The notes beneath the pieces were generated by a model. That model was not told the DNA's origin. It saw only the letters and a program-made list of their open reading frames with translations, and made no database searches. Source: Kitasatospora purpeofusca (lineage in GTDB: Bacteria > Actinomycetota > Actinomycetes > Streptomycetales > Streptomycetaceae). Taken from it: 64,000 nucleotides of DNA. The stretch spans positions 1 to 64,000 of the forward strand of contig NZ_JODS01000012.1 of the NCBI RefSeq assembly GCF_000718025.1, read 5' to 3'. A program made the translations under genes and the position numbers. Shown in pieces: positions 31,444-39,298 of this stretch; positions within the stretch are counted from its first letter, which is position 1; every line of letters starts with the position of its first letter.

Positions 31444-33360
31444 GTGCGGTTCGAGGTACTGGGTCCGTTACGGGTCTACGGCCCGGACGGCGAGATCACT
31501 CCGGGCGGGCCGCGACTGCGCGCCGTACTGGCCCTGCTGCTGGTGCGGGCCGGTCGGACGGTGACCGGTGACCAACTGGCCGAGGCCGTGTGGGACACCG
31601 CCGTGTCGTCCCGCAGCCGGGCCGCGCTGCCCAGTTATGTGATGCGGCTGAGGCGGGCCCTGGGCCCCGAGGCCGGCGGCCGGGTGGTGACCCGCAGCGG
31701 CGGGTACGCCGTCGAAGTCGACGAAGGCGAGCTGGACGTCCGCACCTTCCAGGAGCTGTGCGAGCGGGCACGGGCCCTGGTGGACGGCGGCGACCCGGGC
31801 GCGGCGGAGCCCCTGCTGGGCCGCGCCCTGGGGCTGTGGCGGGGCGAACCCCTGGTGGACGTCCCGGAGAGCGCCGTCCTGCGGGCCGAACTCGACCTGC
31901 TGGAGAGCGCCCGGGTCCGGGCCCAGCACCAGCACATCGAGGTACGGCTCGGGCTCGGCCGGCACGCCGGCCTGCTGGGCGAACTCGCCGCGCTGGCCGG
32001 GGCGCACCCGTTCGACGAACGGCTGCGGGCGCATCTGATGCTCGCGCTGCACCGCAGTGGTCGGCGGGCGGAGGCGCTGGAGGTCTTCCAGCACGGGCGG
32101 CAGGTGCTGGTCGACCAGTTGGGCATCGAGCCCGGGACCGAGCTCCAGGAGTTGCACCGGGGGGTGCTCGCCGACGATCCGGCGCTGCTGCTCCCGGCGC
32201 TGCCGCTCCCGGCGGCGGGGGTTCCGGTGGCAGGGGTACCGGTGGCAGGGGTACCGGCGGCGGCCGTCGCCGTGGCCGCCGGGCCCCGACCGGGACCGTC
32301 GGCCGCCGTGTCCGGGCCGGGTGGGCCAGGCGGATTCGCCGAGCTGTCCGGAATGTCCGAACAGGCCGAACGGGCCGAACGGGCCGAGGCGTCCGGCCGG
32401 GCGGGACAGCCTGGACAGTCCGGCCACCGCCGGCCGCCCGGGGACCGGGTGCCGGCGCAGGGCGGTCCGGTCCGCGCCGTCGTGGCGGCCGCCCCCGCGG
32501 CCGGACCCCGCGCCGCCGGCGGCACCCCACCGGGGCACCGGGGCCACCGCCTCCGGCGCCCGCTGCGGTCCTCCGCCTGGGTCGGTGGCGCGGTGGCCGC
32601 GCTGCTGGCGGCCTCCGCCGTGTCCGACGGCAGTCCCCCGGTGCCGCACACGGCGGTCGGCGGTCGGTCGACCGCCGCCTCGGCCGCGAGCCACGGCTCC
32701 TACGTCGCGCGGGTGGCCTGGGAAGGCACCCCCGCGGACCTCGTCCACGCCAAGGGCGAGGAACTGGAGGTCCGCAGCCCGGTCCGGGCCGGGGACACCC
32801 TGGTCGTCACCGTGCTGCTGGGCGGCGTCGGCCCCGGGCCGCTCACCGTGACCGACACCGTCGGCAACCGCTACCGGCCCGTCGGCTACCCGATCGACCA
32901 GGACGGCAGCCGGCTGGCGGTCTTCGTATCGGTGCGCGCCAGGGCGATGGACGAGCTCGACATGATCCGGATCCTGTGGCCGGACGCCGCGCAGGGCTTC
33001 GCGGCGGTGGACGACTTCCGGGGGGTCACCGGGGCCGGCCCGTGGACCGAGACCAGGTCCGACCCGGGATCGGCGGCGGGAGGCCGGGACCTGACGCTGG
33101 GCGGCGACCCGGTCCCGTGCGAGGACGGGGACCTGCTGTTCGGCGCGGTCGGCAGCGACGGCGGCCCCGAACCGGACCTCCCCGCCGACTGGCACCGGCT
33201 CCCCGTCGTGGAGCGGCCCGGCGCGCCCCGGTCGCCCGGCCCGACGGACCTCCGGCTCACGACCGCGTACCTGACCTGGAGCGGGGCGCCGGAGGCTGTT
33301 TGCGAGGGGCGTGGAACGGCGAGCACGGGCTGGCGGGCCGTGCTGTTCCGGCTCCGGTAG
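31444..33360 (+). CDS. SARP regulator with predicted membrane anchor and extracytoplasmic domain
   Basis: Protein of 638 residues. Residues 1-95 are an OmpR-like winged helix (FEVLGPLRVYGPDGEITPGG...), and 96-245 are a bacterial transcriptional activator domain (LDVRTFQELCERARAL ... HPFDERLRAHLMLALHRSGRRAEALEVF), together a SARP. A Pro/Ala/Gly-rich linker (245-370) follows, including the repeat GVPVAGVPVAGVP. Basic residues and a 17-residue hydrophobic stretch (about 378-394, SAWVGGAVAALLAASAV) look like a membrane segment, and the last about 230 residues have a beta-rich, secreted-protein look (YVARVAWEGTPADLVHAKGEELEV ... WHRLPVVERPGAP). A SARP with an extracytoplasmic domain is unusual. 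GTG 31444 begins the conserved domain. Confidence 0.87.
   Translation: MRFEVLGPLRVYGPDGEITPGGPRLRAVLALLLVRAGRTVTGDQLAEAVWDTAVSSRSRAALPSYVMRLRRALGPEAGGRVVTRSGGYAVEVDEGELDVRTFQELCERARALVDGGDPGAAEPLLGRALGLWRGEPLVDVPESAVLRAELDLLESARVRAQHQHIEVRLGLGRHAGLLGELAALAGAHPFDERLRAHLMLALHRSGRRAEALEVFQHGRQVLVDQLGIEPGTELQELHRGVLADDPALLLPALPLPAAGVPVAGVPVAGVPAAAVAVAAGPRPGPSAAVSGPGGPGGFAELSGMSEQAERAERAEASGRAGQPGQSGHRRPPGDRVPAQGGPVRAVVAAAPAAGPRAAGGTPPGHRGHRLRRPLRSSAWVGGAVAALLAASAVSDGSPPVPHTAVGGRSTAASAASHGSYVARVAWEGTPADLVHAKGEELEVRSPVRAGDTLVVTVLLGGVGPGPLTVTDTVGNRYRPVGYPIDQDGSRLAVFVSVRARAMDELDMIRILWPDAAQGFAAVDDFRGVTGAGPWTETRSDPGSAAGGRDLTLGGDPVPCEDGDLLFGAVGSDGGPEPDLPADWHRLPVVERPGAPRSPGPTDLRLTTAYLTWSGAPEAVCEGRGTASTGWRAVLFRLR
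32217..32260 (+). repeat. 15-bp in-frame repeat in the SARP linker
   Basis: GGGGTTCCGGTGGCA is followed by two near copies, coding GVPVA three times in the linker between the activator domain and the hydrophobic stretch. Changes in copy number would alter linker length by five residues without frameshift. Confidence 0.75.
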
Positions 33361-33424
33361 CCGTCAGCCCGGGCTACGACGGCCGTTCCGGCTCCGGTGC
33401 CGTCCGCACAGGTTTCGACGGCCG

Positions 33425-33688
33425 TCAGGACGACCGCAGCGCCCGCTCGCACTCCCGGCAGCGCTGCTCGGCGAGGGCGGGCGGGTACCAGGGCTCACCC
33501 AGGCCCGCCCGGAAGTGGGCGTGCTCCATGCCCGCCGTGTCCCGCCCGCACAGGGTGCGCGGCAGCGGGTCCTCCGGCACGTCGGGGTCCGCCCCGGCCG
33601 CGTGCACACCCAGCACGGCGGGCTCGACCCCGTCCGGGCCGAGCACCTGCCCGGGGTCCAACTCGTAGAGGACGACGATCGAGGCCAT
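33425..33688 (-). CDS. Small hypothetical protein
   Basis: Protein of 87 residues that no family was recognised for. It begins MASIVVLYELDPGQVLG and ends with RCRECERALRSS; with the earlier LCGRD this gives three Cys, perhaps part of a metal site. Codon use fits the genome. It is convergent with the SARP gene. It might also be a chance frame, but the conserved-looking opening and ATG at 33688 argue for a gene. Confidence 0.55.
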   Translation of the reverse strand: MASIVVLYELDPGQVLGPDGVEPAVLGVHAAGADPDVPEDPLPRTLCGRDTAGMEHAHFRAGLGEPWYPPALAEQRCRECERALRSS

Positions 33689-33772
33689 GGCACGAGGATC
33701 GGCCGCCCGGCGCCGCCGGACACCCCGGGTGGGCTGTTCGTGGGCGGCGGCCGGCAGCCGTCGGTGGCCGCA

Positions 33773-33928
33773 TCAGTAGTAGTGGCGGCGTCCGCCGACC
33801 TCGTGGCCGAGGGAGCCCGCGATCCACAGCGCGGCACCGACGAGGAGAAGGACGATACCGACGGTCCACAGGATCGAGAGACCCGTGACAAAGCCGATGA
33901 TGAGCAGAATGACTCCGAGGACGATCAC
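33773..33928 (-). CDS. Small two-helix membrane protein
   Basis: Product of 51 residues with two hydrophobic segments, VLGVILLIIGFVTG and WTVGIVLLLVGAALWIAGSLG, and the short tail HEVGGRRHYY. This matches the small DUF6131-like membrane proteins common in streptomycetes. The GTG at 33928 has the ribosome site GGGAGGC. It lies beside the sigma/WhiD block on the same strand, 160 bp downstream of the WhiD-like gene, and may belong to the same stress response. Confidence 0.8.
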   Translation of the reverse strand: MIVLGVILLIIGFVTGLSILWTVGIVLLLVGAALWIAGSLGHEVGGRRHYY

Positions 33929-34088
33929 GGAAGCCTCCCGGTGGGTTCGGGCGGGCGTGGCCGCGGAGGCCGTGTGACCTGCCGCTCTTCGGCCGCGCCC
34001 CTGTGCTGCGTCTACCACCCGCCCCACGGGGCAAACCCGGTCGGCCCGGGGAGCCGCGCATCGGTCGCGCCCCGGGCGCGCGGCCGCG

Positions 34089-34388
34089 CTACGCGGACCG
34101 GGCGCCCGTCTCGGCGAACTCGGTGAACAGCACACGGCGCTCCCCCTCGGTCAGACCGCCCCACACGCCGTACGGCTCACGGGTCGCGAGCGCGTAGCGG
34201 CGGCACTGCACACGGACGGGGCAGCGGGCGCAGACCGACTTCGCGTTCTGCTCGCGTTCCTTGGCGGCGGTGCCGCGCTCGTTGGCGGGGTGGAAGAAGA
34301 CGCTGCTGTCGACGCCGCGGCAGGCTCCCTCCAACTGCCAGCTCCACTGCTGCTCGATGGGGCCGGGGAGGCGGGACAGGTCGGTCAT
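34089..34388 (-). CDS. WhiB-like protein, WhiD/WhiB3 group
   Basis: Iron-sulfur regulator of 99 residues. Four Cys (23, 53, 56, 62) in the C-x29-C-x2-C-x5-C pattern bind a [4Fe-4S] cluster, and EPYGVWGGLTEGER is the sigma-contact turn. The opening MTDLSRLPGP...W.WQLEGACRGVDSSVFFHPANERG matches WhiD closely, but the C-terminal tail is shorter than in WhiD (about 112 residues), so it may be a paralogue. WhiD is needed for late spore maturation. ATG 34388 has AGGAAAGGA upstream. It lies downstream of an SsgA-like gene across a 12-bp repeat array. Confidence 0.9.
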   Translation of the reverse strand: MTDLSRLPGPIEQQWSWQLEGACRGVDSSVFFHPANERGTAAKEREQNAKSVCARCPVRVQCRRYALATREPYGVWGGLTEGERRVLFTEFAETGARSA

Positions 34389-34447
34389 GGCGGTCCTTTC
34401 CTGACGGATCGGTTGTTTCGTCCGCTCGTCTAACCCGGATGTGCCGG

Positions 34448-34495
34448 TTCATGCGCTTGTTCATGGCCTTGTTCATGCGCTGGTTCGCGCGCTTG
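34448..34495. repeat. Four tandem 12-bp repeats between the SsgA-like and WhiD-like genes
   Basis: TTCATGCGCTTG at 34448 is followed by TTCATGGCCTTG, TTCATGCGCTGG and TTCGCGCGCTTG. The array ends 4 bp from the SsgA-like stop codon and 60 bp upstream of the WhiD-like start. As 12 is a multiple of 3 it also reads as repeating codons in every frame, but no gene was called from it. Confidence 0.8.
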
Positions 34496-34498
34496 TGC

Positions 34499-34897
34499 TC
34501 AGGCGGACAGCAGCCGGTGCAGCCAGCTGTCCCAGTCGATCCGGGCCGACTCCGAGCCCATCGGTACGGAGCGGCCGGTCGCGGTGAGGAAGCGCGCGAG
34601 CGGCCGGGCCGGGGTGTCGAGGAGCGCCACACCCTCCTGGCCGCCCAGCGCGATGAGAACGCGCCGACCGGTGGCGCTGGGCTCGATGTGGACGTCACCG
34701 TCCCCGGCCGGCCCGCGCAGCCCGGCGGCCAGCAGGTCCCGGGCCAGGACCCAGACCGTCTCCTCGCCGCCGCCGAAATCCAGCCGGACCGCGTAGGGGT
34801 CCCCGGCCTCGTACCGGCACTCGACGGCCAGGTCCCGGCCCCGGTCCTCGCCGGTGATCAGACGCATCGTCAGGTGTGCCGCCACCGCTTCCTGCAT
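34499..34897 (-). CDS. SsgA-like sporulation/cell-division protein
   Basis: Protein of 132 residues of the SALP family, found only in sporulating actinomycetes, where members guide septum placement and peptidoglycan remodelling (SsgB recruits FtsZ). Family features are VAAHLTMRLI, ECRYEAGDPYAVRLDF, EETVWVLARDLLAAGLRGPAGDGDVHIEPS, VLIALGGQEGVALLDTPARPLARFL and the C-terminal IDWDSWLHRLL. It is not SsgA or SsgB themselves as far as can be judged. ATG 34897 gives the usual length; the frame stays open further upstream. Located between an anti-sigma-like kinase and a WhiD-like gene. Confidence 0.9.
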   Translation of the reverse strand: MQEAVAAHLTMRLITGEDRGRDLAVECRYEAGDPYAVRLDFGGGEETVWVLARDLLAAGLRGPAGDGDVHIEPSATGRRVLIALGGQEGVALLDTPARPLARFLTATGRSVPMGSESARIDWDSWLHRLLSA

Positions 34898-35059
34898 CGG
34901 CCTCGCCCCCGCCCTTCCTGTGCCGGACACTGTCGGCCCCCGTCTGCCCCGGACGGCCGGATTCATGCGGCGGTTCGACGGAAGCGTGACGGACGGCGTA
35001 GCGTGCGACGGGTGGCGTGGCGGCGGGCGGGTGGACGGCGTAGCGTGCGGCGGGCGGGC

Positions 35060-35542
35060 TCAGCGGGTACCGAGCAGCCGGGGGACGCCGACCTCGGCCC
35101 AGATCGTCTTGCCCTGGCTGTGCGGCTCGGCGCCCCAGCCGTCGGCCGTCCGCTGCACGATGAACAGGCCGTGGCCGCCCGGCAGGCCCGGATTGTGCGG
35201 CCGGCGCAGCTCCGGCATCGCGGGGCTGCGGTCGCTGACCTCGACCCGCAGCCGGGCCTCGGTGACGTGCAGCACCAGCTCCAGCGGACCGTCACCGTGC
35301 AGCATCGCGTTGGCGACGAGTTCCGCGACCAGCAGCACGAGGTCGTCGGCGGCGCCGTCACCGCCGCCGGGCGCCGGAGCGGACGGGAACCACTCGGCGA
35401 GCGCCCGGGCGGTGAAGGTCCTGGCGTGGGCGACCGGTTTGGGCAGTCCGGCCAGGGTCAGCCGCCTGCGTTGACCGCCGACGGGTACCTCGGGCCCGGC
35501 CCGGTGCGGGTCGCCGTCCAGGGTTCCTCGGCTCATCGTCAT
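35060..35542 (-). CDS. HATPase anti-sigma-factor-like serine kinase
   Basis: Protein of 160 residues of the RsbW/SpoIIAB-like group. ARTFTARALAEWF opens the domain; the N-box is LLVAELVANAMLHG, DRSPAMPELRR follows, and the G-box is GGHGLFIVQRTADGWG. It probably binds a sigma factor or phosphorylates an STAS antagonist, the partner-switching scheme. A STAS gene lies 207 bp upstream and a SigB-type sigma gene beyond that, so a local circuit is likely. ATG 35542 or ATG 35536 can start it. Streptomycetes have dozens of such kinases, so partners cannot be assigned from sequence alone. Confidence 0.85.
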   Translation of the reverse strand: MTMSRGTLDGDPHRAGPEVPVGGQRRRLTLAGLPKPVAHARTFTARALAEWFPSAPAPGGGDGAADDLVLLVAELVANAMLHGDGPLELVLHVTEARLRVEVSDRSPAMPELRRPHNPGLPGGHGLFIVQRTADGWGAEPHSQGKTIWAEVGVPRLLGTR

Positions 35543-35749
35543 GCGAGGGCGCCCTTTCGGTTCGACGGCGATCTGTCGCGTGGTCGGTTTCCCGGCAGTC
35601 CCGGAATTATGCCCGTTCCGGGTGCGGCAGGGGTACGCATCCGGGATCGAAAGCGCGGGAACGGCCGAAGGCCGACGTCCGGCCGCGCGCGGGGAACGGC
35701 CGCGCGCCGGGGCACGGACGGCCGCGAACGTCGCCCGGCCGCGCCCGGC

Positions 35750-36148
35750 TCAACCGGCCAGCGCCCTGACCACCGAGTCGTGGATCGAGAACACGGCGCG
35801 GGCGCCGGTCAGGTCGAGCACCCGCATCACGGTGGGCGGCACCGCGGCGAGCCGCAGTTCCAGCCCGCCCCGCTCGGCCGCGATCCGGGTCTTGAGCAGG
35901 ACGTTCAGACCGGAGGAGTCGCAGAAGCCCAACCCGCCGAGGTCGATCACCACGGCCGCGGGGCGCTGCGCGACCAGCGCGTCGAGCATCTCCGCGGCCG
36001 GTGCCAGGGTCTCGATGTCGAGATCGCCGACGAGGATGCAGAGCATCGCGCCGCCGGGCGCGGAGCGGGTCTCCACCACCAGTCCGGGACGGTACGCAGG
36101 GACCGCCGCCAGCGTGGTGTCCCCAGGGTCGTTGTCGGATGGCATCAT
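35750..36148 (-). CDS. STAS-domain anti-sigma-factor antagonist
   Basis: Protein of 132 residues related to RsbV/BldG. The phosphorylatable serine is in DLGGLGFCDSSGLNVLL, and LCILVGDLDIETLAPAAEML and VMRVLDLTGARAVFSI complete the fold. When unphosphorylated it should bind the anti-sigma kinase and free the sigma factor. ATG 36148 has a GGAGGGGACG ribosome site (ATG 36145 is equally possible). Same strand and order as the sigma gene upstream and the HATPase gene downstream. Confidence 0.9.
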   Translation of the reverse strand: MMPSDNDPGDTTLAAVPAYRPGLVVETRSAPGGAMLCILVGDLDIETLAPAAEMLDALVAQRPAAVVIDLGGLGFCDSSGLNVLLKTRIAAERGGLELRLAAVPPTVMRVLDLTGARAVFSIHDSVVRALAG

Positions 36149-36263
36149 CGTCGTCCCCTCCGTGTCCGTGCTCTCCGACGATACGGAGGCCGCGCCAGTC
36201 GGCCAAGTGAAGGGTTTGCGGTCGGGGGCCGCCCGCCCTCGGAGTCCGCGCCGGACGGCACCC

Positions 36264-37217
36264 TCAGACGTCCTCCAGGCCGTCGCGCAGCTGACCCAGC
36301 GTGCGGGCGAGGAGGCGGGATACGTGCATCTGGGACAGGCCGAGCCGGGCGCCTATCTGGGACTGGGTGAGGTCCTCGCAGAAGCGCATCGACAGGATGC
36401 GGCGCTCGCGTTCCGGCAGGGCGGCTATCAGGGGCTTCAGCGCGACCAGGTCCTCGACCAGGGCGAGGTCGTGGTCGTCGGCGCCGAGCTGCCCGCCGAG
36501 CGGACCGGGGGCGTCGCCGCCGTCGGGGCCGCCGCCGTCGAGCGAGCCGGCGGTGTGGCCGTTGGCGGCGGTCAGGCCCTCGACGACCTCGTCGGGGGTG
36601 AGCGAGAGGTGCTCGGCGAGTTCGGCCACGGTCGGGGCGCGGTCCAGGCGCTGGGAGAGGCGCTCCTGCGCCCGGGCGAGCGTGATCCGCAGCTCCTGGA
36701 GGCGGCGGGGCACGTGGACGGCCCAGGTGGTGTCGCGGAAGTGCCGCCGGATCTCGCCGAGCACGGTCGGCATGGCGAAGGTGGTGAACTCCACACCGAG
36801 CGAGGGGTCGAAGCGGTCGATGGCCTTGATCAGGCCGACGGCGCCGACCTGGAGGAGGTCCTCCTTGGGCTCGCGGTGCGCGTCGAAGCGCCGGATCGCG
36901 AACCGCACCAGGGAGAGGTTCAGCTCCACCAGGGTGGTGCGGACGTACGAGTACTCCCTGGTCCCCTCCTCCAGCGCGGCCAGCCGGCGCAGCAGTTGCC
37001 GGGTGAGGTCCCGGGCGTCCGCGGGCGCGACCTCGCGCGGGTCGTCGACCGCCGCGAGTTCGGGCGGCAGGAGGTCCCGCAGGCCGGGGCCGGTGCCGAG
37101 GGTCCGGCCGGGGCCGTCGGCGCCGGGAGCGGTCGCGAGCGTCGCCGGCGTCGCGGGGTCGGAGGGGTCCGCCGTCGGGGCAGCGGCGGAAACGAGCAGT
37201 TCACCGGTGGGGGCCAC
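36264..37217 (-). CDS. RNA polymerase sigma factor, SigB/SigF family
   Basis: Sigma-70-type group 3 factor of 317 residues. Region 2 reads LVRFAIRRFDAHREPKEDLLQVGAVGLIKAIDRFDPSLGVEFTTFAMPTVLGEIRRHFRD, region 3 has PRRLQELRITLARAQERLSQRLDRAPTVAELAEHL, and region 4 has LPERERRILSMRFCEDLTQSQIGARLGLSQMHVSRLL. This is the family controlled by partner switching and used for stress and sporulation genes. The first about 75 residues are an Ala/Pro/Asp-rich tail of low complexity. GTG 37217 has AAGGA upstream. STAS and HATPase genes follow on the same strand, then SsgA-like and WhiD-like genes. Confidence 0.93.
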   Translation of the reverse strand: MAPTGELLVSAAAPTADPSDPATPATLATAPGADGPGRTLGTGPGLRDLLPPELAAVDDPREVAPADARDLTRQLLRRLAALEEGTREYSYVRTTLVELNLSLVRFAIRRFDAHREPKEDLLQVGAVGLIKAIDRFDPSLGVEFTTFAMPTVLGEIRRHFRDTTWAVHVPRRLQELRITLARAQERLSQRLDRAPTVAELAEHLSLTPDEVVEGLTAANGHTAGSLDGGGPDGGDAPGPLGGQLGADDHDLALVEDLVALKPLIAALPERERRILSMRFCEDLTQSQIGARLGLSQMHVSRLLARTLGQLRDGLEDV

Positions 37218-37309
37218 CTTGGGAGTCCTTCCGTCGTGTCGGCACGGTCCTGGCCCGGTACCCCGGATCGGCGGAAGGATGCGGCCACCCCGCGTGGAGA
37301 TTAGGTGAA

Positions 37310-37391
37310 CCGGGGTGGACCGTTCGTGCGTGCCGGGGTGGACCGGTCGTGCCCGAGTGGACCGGCCGTTGCCAGGGCGGACTGGTCGCGC
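37310..37391. repeat. Degenerate tandem repeats upstream of the sigma gene
   Basis: Units like CCGGGGTGGACCGGTCGTGC are repeated about four times with 19-23-bp lengths and increasing divergence. The array lies between the DUF1877 gene end and the sigma gene start, in the likely sigma promoter region. Confidence 0.65.
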
Positions 37392-37400
37392 CGGGGGCCG

Positions 37401-37904
37401 TCACTCGATCCAGACCAGGACGCCGTGCCGACGGGTCGCCACCGCACCGAGGAAGTCGGCCAGGGCGCGGTACTCGGCCGTCACCAGGTGCAGCGCGTCC
37501 TCGGAGCTCCACAGCCCGTGCGGGTAGATCCGGGCCTCGGCGAGGTCGGCGGCGGCGATCCCCTCCGTCAGCCGGCCAGGGTCCAGCTCCGCGAAGGTCC
37601 CGGCGGCGAGGCGGACCCGCTCGGGGGTGATCAGGCACGGCGGGCCGTAGCCCCAGTCCTCGGCGCCGGGCAGCTCCGTCTCGCCGTACACCACGTCGAC
37701 CGGGAACTCCCGGCGGCGCAGCAGGAAGTCGAGTGCCTGCCAGGCCTTGCCGGTGCCGTGCAGGCGCGCCCACGCCCCGCCGGACCGGCCCTCCTGCGCG
37801 TCCTCGTCCAGTTCCTCCGCGAACTCCCGGACCCACTCCGGGTCCTGCTCCGCGCGCTCCAACTCTCCGGCGCTCAGGCGGAGATACCTCCCGATCATGC
37901 TCAT
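37401..37904 (-). CDS. DUF1877 (YfbM-like) protein
   Basis: Cytoplasmic protein of 167 residues of the YfbM family, function unknown. Family-like stretches are MIGRYLRLSAGELE, LHGTGKAWQALDFLL, LITPERVRLAAGTFAEL and LVTAEYRALADFLGAVATRRHGVLVWIE. The gene is single, and the start is ATG 37904 or ATG 37898. No context suggests a role. Confidence 0.85.
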   Translation of the reverse strand: MSMIGRYLRLSAGELERAEQDPEWVREFAEELDEDAQEGRSGGAWARLHGTGKAWQALDFLLRRREFPVDVVYGETELPGAEDWGYGPPCLITPERVRLAAGTFAELDPGRLTEGIAAADLAEARIYPHGLWSSEDALHLVTAEYRALADFLGAVATRRHGVLVWIE

Positions 37905-37982
37905 GGCCGCAGCCTAGGACGGGGCACCGACAGCGGGAGCCGGCCCGGGCCGGTGCGGGTCGGGTCCGGGCCGGGCCGGGTG

Positions 37983-38855
37983 TCAGCGGGGGCGGTAGCC
38001 GACGGCGGCCGGGGCGGCGGCGTCGACGGGGACGGCGAGCACGGCGCCGGACGGGGACGGCGCGTCGGGGAGGCCCAGCCGGGCGGTGGTGACCAGGAGG
38101 CGGCCGCCGGTCGGCGGGAGGCAGACGGAGGTGGGCTGGGGCGCCGGCAGGGGGACGACGGCCGAGAGGGTGCCGTCGGGCTCGTAGCGGTGGACGGCGG
38201 CGCTCCCCCAGACCGCCACCCAGAGCCGGCCCTCGGTGTCGACGGTCATGCCGTCGGGCGATCCGCCGTCGGTGATCCGGGCGAACTCCACCGTGTCCAG
38301 CGGGTTGCCGTCGTCGTCGAGGGTGCAGCGGTGGATGACGCCCGCGGTGCTGTCGGCGACGTGGAGCAGCCGGCCGTCGGCGCTGAAGGCGGGGCCGTTG
38401 ACGATGGTCAGTCCGGTGAGGACGCGGTGGACGGTGCCGTCGTGGTCGGTGCGGTAGAGCGAACCCGCGCCCGGGGTCTCGTCGTACGCCATGCTGCCGG
38501 CCCAGAAGCGGCCCTGCGGGTCGCAGACGCCGTCGTTCATCCGCACGGGGGTGGCGGCGTCCTCCTCCGGGCGGGCCAGCCACTCCGTGGAGCCGTCCGG
38601 GCCGAGCAGGGCGATGCCGGTGCCCGCCGCGGCGATCCAGTGCCCGGGGCGGCCCTCGACCGGGGCCACCGCACCCAGCGGCACGTCCAGGCGGAGAAGT
38701 TCGCGCGGGGTGCCGGGCTCGGTGCCGGAGACTTCGAGGAGCCGGCCGGCGAGGATGTCGGTGAAGACCAGCCGGCCGTCCACCCACCGGGCGCCCTCCC
38801 CCAGTTCATGGGTGCCGGGGGCCCAGACGACGGGCTGCTGGTCCTGCTCGGGCAT
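37983..38855 (-). CDS. SMP-30/gluconolactonase-family lactonase
   Basis: Six-bladed beta-propeller enzyme of 290 residues. Metal-ligand motifs of the family are present: the Glu in LGEGARWVDGRLVFTDI, the Asn in RMNDGVCDPQGRFWAGSM, the Asn in LTIVNGPAFSADGRLLHVADS and the Asp in GGSPDGMTVDTEGRLWVA. It should hydrolyse sugar lactones such as gluconolactone. ATG 38855 starts it at MPEQDQQ. The secreted GH5 enzyme gene is divergent, so a link with carbohydrate use is plausible but not shown. Confidence 0.9.
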   Translation of the reverse strand: MPEQDQQPVVWAPGTHELGEGARWVDGRLVFTDILAGRLLEVSGTEPGTPRELLRLDVPLGAVAPVEGRPGHWIAAAGTGIALLGPDGSTEWLARPEEDAATPVRMNDGVCDPQGRFWAGSMAYDETPGAGSLYRTDHDGTVHRVLTGLTIVNGPAFSADGRLLHVADSTAGVIHRCTLDDDGNPLDTVEFARITDGGSPDGMTVDTEGRLWVAVWGSAAVHRYEPDGTLSAVVPLPAPQPTSVCLPPTGGRLLVTTARLGLPDAPSPSGAVLAVPVDAAAPAAVGYRPR

Positions 38856-39298
38856 GGTGGTGGTTCCGTTCTGCGAGGTCCGGTCGGGGCGGTCGAAGCG
38901 GTCGGGCCGGGCGACGCGGCCCCGGGGTCCGTCCTCGGCCTCACCGTAGTCGGCGCGACCGGCCCTGAGAAGATCCGCACCGGCGACCGCGCACCACCCG
39001 CCGCACGCCGGCCACCGTTCGTCATCAGCCGTACACGCACCGACCACCGTGCGCAGTTCGCCGGACAGCTCGGTTTCCGCCACCGGGAGTTGTCCATACA
39101 TCCTCGCCGCCACTGCTAGCCTCCGGCGCGACCATCGGCACGGACCCGACGGGCGGCCGTCCGCCTCCCGGCACCCGTGTCCGCCCTCCGACGCACCGGG
39201 CCACTGCGGAGTCCCGGCCGGACGGACGGGGCATGAATGGTTGTCACACCAGCAGTTGGCACATCCATGCCAGACCACCCTCACCCACCGGGATGACC
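38856..39298. other. Divergent promoter region, no gene seen
   Basis: The 443-bp region separates the SMP-30 gene (minus) and the GH5 gene (plus). It contains a locally AT-richer stretch near 39085-39120 and another at 39235-39270 just upstream of the GH5 start, both likely promoter positions. The cellulose-responsive CebR box was looked for and not found. Confidence 0.4.
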
